NCBI RefSeq assembly: GCF_900113035.1
Contig: NZ_FONX01000002.1
Span: 62,001 to 126,000 of the forward strand
From: Paracidovorax wautersii
GTDB lineage: Bacteria > Pseudomonadota > Gammaproteobacteria > Burkholderiales > Burkholderiaceae_C
Direction of reading: 5' to 3'
DNA length: 64,000 nucleotides
Numbering within the stretch: position 1 is the first letter of the stretch; the number at the start of each line of letters is the position of its first letter. The notes beneath the pieces were generated by a model that saw only the letters and a program-made list of their open reading frames with translations, did no database searches and was not told where the DNA came from. Below, in pieces: positions 1 through 9,460 of this stretch. Made by a program: the position numbers and the translations under genes.

Positions 1-1
1 G

Positions 2-286
2 CTGCGCGGCCACCCGCTGCCGCGCCTGACGGCCTACACCCGCACCGACGCGCCCGCGCTGCGCGCCGCCATCGACCAGGCCCGCGCGGAGGATTGCTGC
101 ATCGCCAGCGAAGAGCACGAGCTGGGCGTTCTGGCCCTGGCCGTGCCGCTGCGCGACCTGCAGGGCCACGCCGTGGCCGCGCTCAACGTGGTCACCGCGC
201 CGGACCGGCTCTCGCCCGAGCGCCTCAAGCGCGATCTGCTGCCGCTGCTGCAGGACGCAGCGCGGGAATTGCGGCCCATGCTGTGA
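2..286 (+). CDS. IclR-family transcriptional regulator, C-terminal part (cut by window edge)
   Basis: The reading frame is open from the left edge and ends in TGA at 284-286, giving the last 94 residues. The segment reads like the effector-binding domain of PcaR/PobR-type IclR regulators: a conserved CC pair in a SEEHELG-type context, then an A-V-P-L-x-D stretch and the terminal L-P-x-L-x-x-A-A-R-E-L helix. IclR regulators of this group control aromatic catabolism, which fits the protocatechuate operon 3 kb away, but the gene is separated from that operon by an oppositely oriented cassette. The DNA-binding half lies outside the window, so the target cannot be inferred here. Confidence 0.7.
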   Translation: MRGHPLPRLTAYTRTDAPALRAAIDQARAEDCCIASEEHELGVLALAVPLRDLQGHAVAALNVVTAPDRLSPERLKRDLLPLLQDAARELRPML

Positions 287-308
287 CGGAAACGGTGCCG
301 AAGAAATC

Positions 309-401
309 AGAGCGACTCGCACAGCCCCGCGAAGCGGCTCTGGCAAGGCGCGAAGGCAGGATGGGGAACGACGCCAGCACTGCGGGCGTCCGAGCCGCTC
401 T
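309..401. repeat. Dispersed palindromic repeat, copy A
   Basis: The imperfect terminal arms are AGAGCGACTCGCACAGCCCC and GGGCGTCCGAGCCGCTCT. They enclose a core containing GCGAAGCGGCTCTGGC, AGGCGC and AACGACGCCAG. The same arms and core occur in the same order at 9347-9460. Here the element lies between two convergent genes and is followed by TTTT, so it may also act as a terminator. Confidence 0.7.
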
Positions 402-412
402 TTTAGCCGCTC

Positions 413-1414
413 TCAGAACGACTCGGTATCCACCTCGCCCGTGCCCTGCGGGTTGTAGCGCGGGCCGGTCACCGTCTGCTGGTTGATCAGCGCCTCCACC
501 CGCGCCATCACGTCGGCCGACAGCCGCACCTCCGCCGCGCCCAGGTCTTCCAGCAGGTGATCGACGCTCGTCGTGCCCGGGATGGGAATGATGTGCTCGC
601 CGCGCTGCAGCAGCCACGCGATCGCCAGCTGCGCGGGCGTGCAGCCGGCCTCGGCCGCCAGCGCCTGGTAGGCGGGCAGCAGGCGCGCATTGGCGGCGTA
701 GTTCTCGGGGCTGAAGCGCGGCATGGCGCGGCGGATGTCCTTGGCGTCCAGCGCGCCCACGTCCATCGGCCCGCACAAGAAGCCGCGCGCCACCGGGCTG
801 AAGGCCACGAAGGCAGTGCCCAGCTCGCGGCAGGCGTCCAGCACGGCGATCTCGGGGTTGCGCGTCCAGAGCGAATATTCGGTCTGCACCGCGGCGATGG
901 GGTGCACGGCCGCAGCGCGGCGCAGCGTGGCGGCCGACACTTCGGAGAGGCCGATGCTGCGGATCTTGCCCGCGCGCACCAGATCGGCCAGCGCGCCCAC
1001 GCTGTCTTCGATGGGCACGCGCTTGTCCCAGCGGTGCAGGTAGTAGAGGTCGATCACGTCGGTCTGCAGCCGGCGCAGGCTGTCTTCGCAGGTCTGCCGC
1101 AGCGTCTCGGGCCGCCCGTCGATCACGCGCACCAGCTTGCCGTCGCCATTCACGTCCACGCCCTGCATGCCGCACTTGCTGGCCAGCGTGAAGCGGCTGC
1201 GGTGCGGCTTCATCACGCGGCCCACCAGCGTCTCGTTGGCGCCGAAGCCATAGAGCGTGGCCGTGTCGAACAGCGTCACGCCCGCATCCAGCGCGGTGAG
1301 CAGCACGCGCTCGCCCTGCTCGGGGGAGACCGGCGCGCCGTAGGCGTGGGAGAGGTTCATGCAGCCAAGGCCGATGGCTGAGACTTCAAAGTTCGCGATA
1401 CGTCGTGTTTGCAT
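413..1414 (-). CDS. Aldo/keto reductase
   Basis: A 333-residue cytosolic NADPH-dependent oxidoreductase of the aldo/keto reductase superfamily (YajO/Tas-like branch). The catalytic tetrad is visible: Asp50, Tyr55 in TLYGFGANE, Lys80 in LASKCG, and His127 in YYLHRWD. The C-terminal segment has the P-I-P-G-T cofactor loop near residue 275. The start overlaps the end of the upstream gene by 29 bases, so it is probably translated from the same message as the three genes to its right. The substrate cannot be deduced from sequence. The gene ends opposite the IclR fragment, with a palindromic repeat between them. Confidence 0.9.
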   Translation of the reverse strand: MQTRRIANFEVSAIGLGCMNLSHAYGAPVSPEQGERVLLTALDAGVTLFDTATLYGFGANETLVGRVMKPHRSRFTLASKCGMQGVDVNGDGKLVRVIDGRPETLRQTCEDSLRRLQTDVIDLYYLHRWDKRVPIEDSVGALADLVRAGKIRSIGLSEVSAATLRRAAAVHPIAAVQTEYSLWTRNPEIAVLDACRELGTAFVAFSPVARGFLCGPMDVGALDAKDIRRAMPRFSPENYAANARLLPAYQALAAEAGCTPAQLAIAWLLQRGEHIIPIPGTTSVDHLLEDLGAAEVRLSADVMARVEALINQQTVTGPRYNPQGTGEVDTESF

Positions 1415-1910
1415 AGGAAGAGCTTAGTCGGGGTTGAAAGGTCGGCAGCGGTGCACGGATTCTTTGCCAGGCCAGGTGCTGCCAAGCCCGCGTGCCGTAG
1501 CCTGCCACGAGGTCATGACCGAGGGCCTGCCATGCCGGATCGCCTGCATCCAAGCCCAGGGCACTGATGAAGGGTTCCTGCACGATGAAGCATTGGCGAC
1601 GGTACGGCAACAGGAATCCGTCCCGCCGATCGGCGAGCACCGCGGCGGCTTCATCATGGCGAGCGAACCAGGTATGAAGCAGCAAACCGGTACGGGGAGC
1701 GTGCCAGAAGTCGCCCATGTCCATGCTCTGCATGGCCAGGCCACCCAGCACGCGGCGGGCATGCTCCCAGTGCAGGAAGCCGACTTCGCGCGCAACAGCC
1801 TGCAGGTGCGAACCCAAGGTCTGTGCGGCGCCGGTACCGTCGCGGCGAGCCTGGTTCAGGCGCACGCGGGCACGCACCTTGAGTTCCTCCACAGGCGCGT
1901 CGGTTCTCAT
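1386..1910 (-). CDS. Conserved protein with glyoxalase-related (GRP)-like N-terminus
   Basis: A 174-residue protein, reading from an ATG at 1910 that overlaps the stop of the upstream MarR-like gene as ATGA. Residues 8-50 (ELKVRARVRLN, later AREVGFLHWEHA) resemble the short helical module found at the N-terminus of 'glyoxalase-related protein' families, which typically reads LKxxARxLR...LVAxxLGFxxW. The rest is Trp- and His-rich with no motif I can assign, no signal peptide and no membrane segment. Translational coupling to the MarR-like and GIY-YIG genes suggests a joint role. Function unknown; the domain resemblance is from memory of the pattern only. Confidence 0.6.
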   Translation of the reverse strand: MRTDAPVEELKVRARVRLNQARRDGTGAAQTLGSHLQAVAREVGFLHWEHARRVLGGLAMQSMDMGDFWHAPRTGLLLHTWFARHDEAAAVLADRRDGFLLPYRRQCFIVQEPFISALGLDAGDPAWQALGHDLVAGYGTRAWQHLAWQRIRAPLPTFQPRLSSSYANTTYREL

Positions 1911-2362
1911 GATTGCCAGGCTCGCGGCGCAGGGCCCGCAGCGTTGCATGCCACTGCATCGAGCTGTGAGCGCAAGGCGGAGGCAATGTCTTCGGTCATG
2001 GACACGCCGCGCCAGGCCCCGGCACATGCCGCCCCGACCGTCTGCGCTGCCTCGCCATGCAACTGCCTGCCGACAGGTCGCAGCCGGACGGTGCCGGCCT
2101 CACGGATGAGCAGTCCGGTCTTCTCCAGCGGCAGCAACTGCCGCACGAGCGCCGAAGGCGACACGGACAAGGCATGCGCCAACGGCAACGTGGCGAGCCG
2201 GCCCTCCGGCGATTGCGCCAGTACGCGCAGCAGCAGGAAGTCGGACAGGGCCAGGCCGTGCCACAGGCCCAGATGCTCTTCCAGCCGCTGCTGCTGACGG
2301 GCATGGGCACGCGCCAGAGCCAGGCCCAGGTGCAGGGCTTCGTCGTCGGTTGCGTGCCTCAT
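1907..2362 (-). CDS. MarR-like winged-helix protein
   Basis: A 151-residue predicted DNA-binding protein. The order is MarR-like: an N-terminal dimerisation helix, then GLALSDFLLLRVLAQSPEG, a helix-turn-helix (LATLPLAHALSVSPSALVRQLLPLEKTGLL) and a wing (REAGTVRLRPVGRQL). A longer upstream frame exists, but the ATG at 2362 overlaps the stop of the GIY-YIG gene (ATGA), and this decides the start. Its own stop overlaps the next gene in the same way. It probably autoregulates the cassette; no ligand pocket can be inferred. Confidence 0.75.
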   Translation of the reverse strand: MRHATDDEALHLGLALARAHARQQQRLEEHLGLWHGLALSDFLLLRVLAQSPEGRLATLPLAHALSVSPSALVRQLLPLEKTGLLIREAGTVRLRPVGRQLHGEAAQTVGAACAGAWRGVSMTEDIASALRSQLDAVACNAAGPAPRAWQS

Positions 2363-2769
2363 GCCGAACCGCCTTCCGGCATGCGCGCATGCGGGCTCGT
2401 TGGCGCCCCACTGGGCAGCAACTCTGCCGCCCACAAGGTCAGCAGCGCATCAAGCTCGGCGTCGTAATCGAAAGCGGGATCGTCGCGCTCCTTCACGCGA
2501 TCAATCACCTCGAAACTGAAGGCTTCGGAGCCATACGTGTTCCAGGCGATCTGCACAGTCTTGTCGTGATGACCGCCGCGCGCGAGTTCGAAGCGAAGGC
2601 GGTTGAGCATGCCCTCGGCATTGCGGCTCCGGCCCAGGCGCAGCAGGCCTGCGGCATCGCAGCGCAAGGCATAGATGCCCATGCATGGAAAGGCTTGCTT
2701 GTACTGGCGCGTGAGCTCGCGGCGCGCCTGGGAAGAAAGAGAATGGGTCATGGCAGCACTCCAAGTCAT
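2359..2769 (-). CDS. Small GIY-YIG-fold family protein
   Basis: A 136-residue protein of the small GIY-YIG nuclease family. The first strand carries the variant G-I-Y (CMGIYALRC, residues 29-37). It is followed by LLRLGRSRNAEGMLNRLRFELARGGH, which corresponds to the second strand and the conserved Arg helix; the usual YIG/YVG reads LGRS here. The C-terminal part (AFSFEVIDRVKERDDPAFDYDAELDALLTLW) matches the family tail. An alternative ATG lies six codons downstream (2751). It is the first gene of a tightly coupled leftward cassette. Whether it cuts DNA is uncertain, because the second motif is degenerate. Confidence 0.7.
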   Translation of the reverse strand: MTWSAAMTHSLSSQARRELTRQYKQAFPCMGIYALRCDAAGLLRLGRSRNAEGMLNRLRFELARGGHHDKTVQIAWNTYGSEAFSFEVIDRVKERDDPAFDYDAELDALLTLWAAELLPSGAPTSPHARMPEGGSA

Positions 2770-2912
2770 CGTCGGCGAGCCGGTCCCGCATGGGGCTCGA
2801 ACGATGACCGCAGTCTGTCCACAAAAGAAAAGATGGGAAGGGTGAGTGCCTCTTGTGCGGGTAGGCGCCCCTCAGCACCTACCCGCGATCTTATCCGAGC
2901 GGCAGTGCCGGA

Positions 2913-3875
2913 TCAGCCGTTCAGCTGCTGCTCCAGCTGGTGCAGCACCTCGTAGCAAGGCATCACCTGCGCGATGCTGCTGTTGGGCTCGCGGCCTTCG
3001 CGGATGGCGGCGAAGAATTCGCGGTCCTGCAGTTCGATGCCGTTCATCGACACGGCCACCTGGCTCACGTCCACGGCCTCTTCGGCGCCCTTGCTGTGCG
3101 ATTGCACCAGGTCGTCGTAGCGCGCGATGTAGGTCGCGGTGTCGCCGATGTAGCGGAAGAAGGTGCCCAGCGGGCCGTCGTTGTTGAAGCTCAAGGACAG
3201 CGTGCAGATGGCGCCGTTGGCGGCCTGCAGCTGGATGCTCATGTCCATGGCGATGCCGAGATCCTTGTGGATGGGGCCCTGGATGGCGTTGGCTTTGACG
3301 ATGGGGCTGCCGGCCTGGTAGGCGAACAGATCGACCGTGTGGGCAGCGTGGTGCCACAGCAGGTGGTCGGTCCAGCTGCGGGGCTGGCCCAGCGCGTTCA
3401 TGTTGGTGCGGCGGAAGAAGTAGGTCTGCACATCCATCTGCTGGATGTTGAATTCGCCGGCCTGGATCTTGTTGTGCACGTACTGGTGGCTGGGGTTGAA
3501 GCGGCGGGTGTGGCCCACCATGGCGACCTTGCCGGTCTGCTGCTGCAGCGCCAGCACGTCCTGGCCTTCCTTGAGCACATCGCACAGCGGGATCTCGACC
3601 TGCACGTGCTTGCCGGCTTCCAGGCAGGCCCTGGTCTGCGCGGCGTGCATCTGCGTGGGGGTGCAGAGGATCACGGCATCGACTTCCTTGATGGCCAGGC
3701 TGTCGGCGAGATCGGTGGTGACGTGCGGGATGCCGTACTTGTCAGCCACTTCGCGGGTCTTCTCCAGATCGCGGCTGATGAGGGAGACGACTTCGACGCC
3801 GTCGATGTTCTTGATGCCGTCCAGGTGCTTGATGCCGAAGGCGCCGGCGCCGGCGAGTGCGACTTTGATGGTCAT
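2913..3875 (-). CDS. ligC: 4-carboxy-2-hydroxymuconate-6-semialdehyde dehydrogenase (LigC/PmdC)
   Basis: A 320-residue Gfo/Idh/MocA-fold dehydrogenase. In the protocatechuate 4,5-cleavage pathway it oxidises the hemiacetal form of 4-carboxy-2-hydroxymuconate-6-semialdehyde to 2-pyrone-4,6-dicarboxylate with NAD(P). The Rossmann motif is GAGAFG (residues 9-14). The usual E-K-P of the superfamily reads E-I-P at 94-96. A substrate-domain segment WHHAAHTVDLFAYQAG follows. The ATG at 3875 is preceded by AAGGA and removes a long spurious upstream extension. It is the last gene of the operon, directly downstream of the two dioxygenase subunits, which supports the specific assignment. Confidence 0.9.
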   Translation of the reverse strand: MTIKVALAGAGAFGIKHLDGIKNIDGVEVVSLISRDLEKTREVADKYGIPHVTTDLADSLAIKEVDAVILCTPTQMHAAQTRACLEAGKHVQVEIPLCDVLKEGQDVLALQQQTGKVAMVGHTRRFNPSHQYVHNKIQAGEFNIQQMDVQTYFFRRTNMNALGQPRSWTDHLLWHHAAHTVDLFAYQAGSPIVKANAIQGPIHKDLGIAMDMSIQLQAANGAICTLSLSFNNDGPLGTFFRYIGDTATYIARYDDLVQSHSKGAEEAVDVSQVAVSMNGIELQDREFFAAIREGREPNSSIAQVMPCYEVLHQLEQQLNG

Positions 3876-3964
3876 GCGGTGGGTTCCTTGTAGAAGAGGT
3901 GGTGGATGGGGGGAGGTGGAAGAAGCTAGGCCCGCGGCGTCCGTGCCGCGGGGCGTGGCCCGTC

Positions 3965-5330
<1,366 letters not shown>

Positions 5331-5382
5331 TGCTGGGTCTCCTTGTGCGGTGAGGTGCTTGCTTGCGGTGCGTCGCGCCTGC

Positions 5383-6324
5383 TTACTGCGGGGCCGCTTC
5401 TTCGGGCCAGTAGAGGCGCATGGGGTTGTCCACCAGCAGCTTCTTCTGCAGCTCGGCCGTGGGCGCGATGTGCGGGATGAAGTCCACCAGCAGGCCGTCG
5501 TCGGGCATGTGGCCCTTGAGGTTGGGGTGGGGCCAGTCGGTGCCCCAGAGCACGCGGTCGGGGAACTCCTCGACCACGCGGCGCGCGAAGGGCACCACGT
5601 CGCGGTAGGCGTTCTGTTCGCCGTTCAGCGCCTGCGGGCCAGTGGTGGACAGGCGCTCGGGGCAGCTCACCTTGCTCCAGACGTTGGGGTGCTCGCGCAT
5701 GAATTTCAGGAACAGCTCGAACTCGGGGCCGTCGATGGGTTTCGTCACGTCGGGCCGGCCCATGTGGTCCACCACCACGGTGGTCGGCAGGCTGGTGAAG
5801 AAGTCCCACAGCTCGGGCAGGTCCACCGCCTCGAAATAGATCACCACGTGCCAGCCGAGCTTGGCGATGCGGCCGGCGATCTCCAGCAGCTCGTCCTTGG
5901 GCGTGAAGTCCACCAGGCGCTTGACGAAGTTGAAGCGCACGCCGCGCACGCCGGCATCGTGCAGCTCCTGCAGTTCCGCGTCGCTGATGCTGCGGCGCAC
6001 CGTGGCCACGCCGCGCGCCTTGCCGCCGGCGGCCTTGCAGGCATCGACCATGGCGCGGTTGTCGGCGCCGTGGCAGGTGGCCTGCACGATCACGTTGCGC
6101 GCGAAGCCCAGGTGGTCGCGCAGCGCGAAGAGCTGTGCCTTGCTCGCGTCGCAGGGCGTGTACTTGCGCTCGGGCGCATAGGGGAATTCGGCGCCCGGGC
6201 CGAACACGTGGCAGTGCGCGTCCACGCTGCCCGCAGGCACCTGGAAGCGCGGCTTGGACGGGCCGGTGTACCAGTCGAGCCAGCCGGAGGTTTTCTCGAA
6301 GGGGCCGGAGGTCGGTTTGCTCAT
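5383..6324 (-). CDS. ligI: 2-pyrone-4,6-dicarboxylate hydrolase (LigI/PmdD)
   Basis: A 313-residue amidohydrolase-superfamily enzyme that hydrolyses 2-pyrone-4,6-dicarboxylate to 4-oxalomesaconate/4-carboxy-2-hydroxymuconate, the step after LigC. The metal-site hallmark HxH is at His37/His39 (VDAHCHVFG). TVVVDHMGRPD supplies the mid-barrel His, and VLWGTDWPHPN carries the late catalytic Asp. A GVRGVRFNF strand matches the substrate Arg region of LigI. It sits between the dioxygenase genes and two Bug-type binding proteins. Confidence 0.93.
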   Translation of the reverse strand: MSKPTSGPFEKTSGWLDWYTGPSKPRFQVPAGSVDAHCHVFGPGAEFPYAPERKYTPCDASKAQLFALRDHLGFARNVIVQATCHGADNRAMVDACKAAGGKARGVATVRRSISDAELQELHDAGVRGVRFNFVKRLVDFTPKDELLEIAGRIAKLGWHVVIYFEAVDLPELWDFFTSLPTTVVVDHMGRPDVTKPIDGPEFELFLKFMREHPNVWSKVSCPERLSTTGPQALNGEQNAYRDVVPFARRVVEEFPDRVLWGTDWPHPNLKGHMPDDGLLVDFIPHIAPTAELQKKLLVDNPMRLYWPEEAAPQ

Positions 6325-6396
6325 GATGGGTTCGCTTTCACACGGAAGGGAAAAAGAGGAAAAGGGGGAGGGGCGGGAGCGACAGGCCTCGCTCGA

Positions 6397-7431
6397 TCAG
6401 TCGGGCTGGATGCGCGCCTCGCGCACCAGCTTCTCGTAGCGCTGCCGCTCGGAATGGATCAGCCGCACGAAGGCGTCGCGGCTGCCCGGCAGCACCTCGC
6501 CGCCCACCTGGGCCATGCGCTCGCGCACGCCGGGGGTCTGCAGGGCCTTCTGCACTTCGGCGTGCAGCCGGTCCACGATGGGCTGGGGCGTGCCGGCCGG
6601 CGCCACGAGGCCATACCAGACGGAGGCCTCGAAGCCGGGAAAGCCGGATTCGGCGATGGTGGGCACGTCGGGCAGCACGGCGCTGCGGCCGGGGCTGAGC
6701 ACGGCCAGCACCTTGAGCTTGCCGCTCCTGGCATGGGGCAGGGCCTCCAGCGCGTTCACCGCGATCAGCGGCACCTGCCCGCCGAGCACGTCGGTCAGCG
6801 CCTGCGCGCCGCCGCGGTAGGGCACGTGCTGCAGCTCGATGCCGGCGGCACGCTCGAAGAATTCCACCGCCATGTGCGGCGTCGATCCGTTGCCGGGCGA
6901 TGCGAAGGCGATGGCGCGCGGACGGGCCTTGGCCTGCGCGATCAGCTGGCCGATGCTGGCGTAGGGCGCCTGCGTATTGGCGGCGATGACCACCGGCACG
7001 CGCCCGATCAGCGAGATGGCGGCCAGGTCGCGCTCCGCATCGAAGGGCGCGGGCTGGTAGAGCGCCATGTTGGCCGCCAGCGCATTGGCCGCGACCATGA
7101 GGGTGTAACCGTCGGCCGGCGCATCGATGGCTGCCTTGACGGCGATGTTGCTGCCCGCGCCGGGCCTGTTATCCACAACGAAGGGCTGGCCCAGGCTGGC
7201 GGCGAGCGCCTGGCCCAGGCTGCGGGCGACGGCATCCACCGCACCACCGGCCGAATAGCCCACGAGCAGGCGCACCGGCCGAGCGGGGTAGGCCGCGGCG
7301 TCCTCGGCATGCGCCGGCAGGGGCAGCAGGCCAGGCAGCGCGGCGCCCGCCGCCAGGGCCGCCGTGCCCGCCAGCAGGCTGCGGCGGGAGGCGAAGGCCG
7401 GCGCGCGGGGGTGGGGAGGAGGAACGGTCAT
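6397..7431 (-). CDS. Bug/TctC-family periplasmic solute-binding protein
   Basis: A 344-residue member of the Bug (Bordetella uptake gene) family, related to the TctC receptors of tripartite tricarboxylate transporters. The N-terminus is a Tat-type signal (ASRRSLLAG, hydrophobic segment, LPAHAED near 40-46). The family hallmarks PVRLLVGYSAGG, FVVDNRPGAGSN and IAVNALEALPHARSGKLKVLAV are present. It binds a small carboxylate in the periplasm; in this operon the likely ligand is protocatechuate or another pathway acid (inference). No TctA/TctB membrane genes are in the window, so it must borrow a transporter or act as a sensor. A DnaA-box motif overlaps the VDN codons. Confidence 0.88.
   Translation of the reverse strand: MTVPPPHPRAPAFASRRSLLAGTAALAAGAALPGLLPLPAHAEDAAAYPARPVRLLVGYSAGGAVDAVARSLGQALAASLGQPFVVDNRPGAGSNIAVKAAIDAPADGYTLMVAANALAANMALYQPAPFDAERDLAAISLIGRVPVVIAANTQAPYASIGQLIAQAKARPRAIAFASPGNGSTPHMAVEFFERAAGIELQHVPYRGGAQALTDVLGGQVPLIAVNALEALPHARSGKLKVLAVLSPGRSAVLPDVPTIAESGFPGFEASVWYGLVAPAGTPQPIVDRLHAEVQKALQTPGVRERMAQVGGEVLPGSRDAFVRLIHSERQRYEKLVREARIQPD
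7168..7177 (+). promoter_or_regulatory. Dispersed DnaA box inside Bug gene
   Basis: GTTATCCACA. In the gene it spans codons GTT GTG GAT AAC and is followed by the rare codon AGG, within the conserved F-V-V-D-N-R-P motif. Confidence 0.6.
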
Positions 7432-7446
7432 CGCACGGCCTTCCGT

Positions 7447-8496
7447 TCAGTCCAGCGTCACGTTCGCCTTGCGGATCACGTCGCCGAAGCGCTGGCTCTC
7501 GCTCTGGATGAACTGGTTGAACTGCGCGCGGGTGGTGGGGAAGGGCTCGTAGGCGAAGCTCTTGAACTTCTCCAGCACCTCGGGCGCCTTCAGGGCGTCT
7601 TCCACGTCGCGCTTGATCTTGTCGGTGACGGCGGCGGGCAGGCCGGGCGGCACGGCGATGGCGTTCCAGCCGATCACCTCGAAGCCCTTGGGGCCGCCCG
7701 ATTCGGCCACCGTGGGCACGTCGGGGTAGCTGGCCGAGCGCTGCGGCGCGGCGATGGCCAAAAAGCGCAGCTTGCCGGCGCGCTGCAGCGGCCCGGCCGT
7801 GGCGGCGGTGCCCAGCGCGAAGGCCAGGTCGCCCGTGGACACCGAGGTGTAGAGCTGCGTGGTTTCCTTGTAGACCACGTGCTCCATCTGCGTGCCGGTC
7901 ATCGACTCGAACAGCTCCGAGCCCAGGTGCACCGGGTTGCCCACCGACCAGGAGCCGTAGTTGAGCTTGCCCGGATGGGCCTTGGCGTCGGCGATCAGGT
8001 CGCCCACCGAGCGGTAGGGGCTGTTGCTGGCGACGGTGAAGAAGAAGTAGCCCTTGAAGAGCGGCAGCAGCGGGTCGAAGTCCTTCACCGGGTCGTAGGG
8101 CAGCTTCTTGAAGAGGCTGGGGTAGGCGGCCAGGTGGACGTTGTCCAGCACGATCATGTCGGTGCCGTCCTTGGCGCCGCGCTTGAAGGCGTCGATGGCG
8201 ATGAAGCCGTTGCCGCCCGGGCGGTTATCCACAGTCACGGGCTGGCCCCAGGCGCGCGAGAGCCGGTCGGCCACGAGCCGCGCCACGCCGTCCGGGCCGC
8301 CGCCCACCGGGAAGGGCGTGATGATGCGCACCGGCTTGGTGGGCCAGGCGGCCGGCGCCGGCTGCGCCTGGGAAGCCAGGGGCAGGGCGCAGGCCGCGGT
8401 GGCGGCCAGGGCCAGCAGGCCACGGCGGGCGATGGCGGCGGTGGAGGCAGCAGCTGCTGCGGAAGTGGCAGTGGCAGGAGTGGCGCGGTTCGTCAT
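7447..8496 (-). CDS. Bug/TctC-family periplasmic solute-binding protein
   Basis: A 349-residue paralogue of the preceding Bug protein, ending 16 bases upstream of its start. The N-terminus is Ala-rich with a twin-arginine-like signal (IARRGLLAL) and a cleavage region near LASQAQP. The Bug motifs PVRIITPFPVGGGPDGVARL, PVTVDNRPGGNG and the G-K-L-R-F-L-A-I strand are present. Two adjacent Bug receptors take the place held by the pmdK transporter gene in other Comamonas-type pmd operons, so they probably serve uptake or sensing of the pathway substrate. The ligand is not determinable from sequence. Confidence 0.88.
   Translation of the reverse strand: MTNRATPATATSAAAAASTAAIARRGLLALAATAACALPLASQAQPAPAAWPTKPVRIITPFPVGGGPDGVARLVADRLSRAWGQPVTVDNRPGGNGFIAIDAFKRGAKDGTDMIVLDNVHLAAYPSLFKKLPYDPVKDFDPLLPLFKGYFFFTVASNSPYRSVGDLIADAKAHPGKLNYGSWSVGNPVHLGSELFESMTGTQMEHVVYKETTQLYTSVSTGDLAFALGTAATAGPLQRAGKLRFLAIAAPQRSASYPDVPTVAESGGPKGFEVIGWNAIAVPPGLPAAVTDKIKRDVEDALKAPEVLEKFKSFAYEPFPTTRAQFNQFIQSESQRFGDVIRKANVTLD
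8224..8233 (+). promoter_or_regulatory. Dispersed DnaA box inside second Bug gene
   Basis: GTTATCCACA. On the coding strand it reads ACT GTG GAT AAC (T-V-D-N), with the T-ending codons ACT and GAT in a gene that otherwise prefers C or G. Confidence 0.6.
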
Positions 8497-8607
8497 GGCT
8501 TTTTGTCTCTCTTTATGGGAATGGTGGGAAGGCCAGGGGCGGGAACGCAGTCGGTGAAGGGACGGGCGGGCGGGCGGCTTGTTTGGGGTGGTGTGCGCGG
8601 CGGCCTT

Positions 8608-9291
8608 TCAGTCGATGTATTTGAGGCCGGCGGCGGCCAGCGGCTCGCGCATCTTGTACATGTCCAGGCCCAGCACGCCCGAGGCCAGCTTGGCGCGCTT
8701 CTCGCCCTCGAAGGATTCGCGCTTCCGGGCGGCGGCCAGCGTTTCCACGGCACGCGCCGCGGGCACGCAGACCACGCCGTCGTCGTCGGCCACGATCACG
8801 TCGCCGGGGGTGACCAGCATGCCGGCGCAGACCACGGGAATGTTCACCGAGCCGATGGTGGCCTTGATGCAGCCCTTGCTGCTGATGCACTTGCTCCAGA
8901 CGGGGAAGTCCATCTCCTGCAGCGTCTTCACGTCGCGCACGCCGGCGTCGATGATGAGCGCACGGGCGCCGCGCGCCTGGAAGCTGGTGGCCAGCAGGTC
9001 GCCGAAATAGCCGTCGGTGCATTCGGCGGTGATGGCAGCCACCACCACGTCGCCGGGCTGGATCTGTTCGGCCGCGACGTGCAGCATCCAGTTGTCGCCG
9101 GGGTGCAGCAGCACCGTCACGGCCGTGCCCGAGACCTGCGCGCCGGGATAGATCGGGCGCATGTAGGGCTTGAGCAGGCCCACGCGGCCCATGGCCTCAT
9201 GCACCGTGGCCGAGCCCAGCGCGGCCAGGCCGTCGGCGGCAGCGCGGTCGGCGCGCTGGATGTTGCGATAGACGACTCCGAGTTCGTACAT
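8608..9291 (-). CDS. ligK: 4-carboxy-4-hydroxy-2-oxoadipate aldolase / oxaloacetate decarboxylase (LigK/PmdF)
   Basis: A 227-residue class II (divalent-metal) pyruvate aldolase of the RraA/HMG-CHA aldolase fold. It splits 4-carboxy-4-hydroxy-2-oxoadipate into pyruvate and oxaloacetate, the last step of the protocatechuate 4,5-cleavage route, and these aldolases also decarboxylate oxaloacetate. The active-site G-x-R-D is visible as GVRD (117-120), with the pyruvate-binding G-D-L-L at 97-100 and the segment [18 protein letters not shown]. It lies downstream of ligJ, separated by a dispersed palindromic repeat. Confidence 0.93.
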   Translation of the reverse strand: MYELGVVYRNIQRADRAAADGLAALGSATVHEAMGRVGLLKPYMRPIYPGAQVSGTAVTVLLHPGDNWMLHVAAEQIQPGDVVVAAITAECTDGYFGDLLATSFQARGARALIIDAGVRDVKTLQEMDFPVWSKCISSKGCIKATIGSVNIPVVCAGMLVTPGDVIVADDDGVVCVPAARAVETLAAARKRESFEGEKRAKLASGVLGLDMYKMREPLAAAGLKYID

Positions 9292-9346
9292 GGTGTGTTT
9301 CTCCGGGTGTATTCAATGACTGTGGGGGATCGTCAGAACGTTCTTA

Positions 9347-9460
9347 AGAGCGGCTCACAAAGCCCAGCGAAGCGGTTCTGGCTAGGCGCCGCATCGCAGG
9401 CAGTACGAGTAGTACGACAAGATGCGGCAACGACGCCAGAAGGGTTTTGTGAGTCGCTCT
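9347..9460. repeat. Dispersed palindromic repeat, copy B
   Basis: The arms are AGAGCGGCTCACAAAGCCC (9347-9365) and GGGTTTTGTGAGTCGCTCT (9442-9460). The core is shared with the copy at 309-401 (GCGAAGCGG-TCTGGC, AGGCGC, AACGACGCCAG), with an extra ~20 bases containing GTACGAGTAGTACGAC. It fills the gap between ligJ and ligK, and the ligJ stop codon lies inside its right arm. As RNA it would form a long hairpin within the operon message. Confidence 0.75.
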
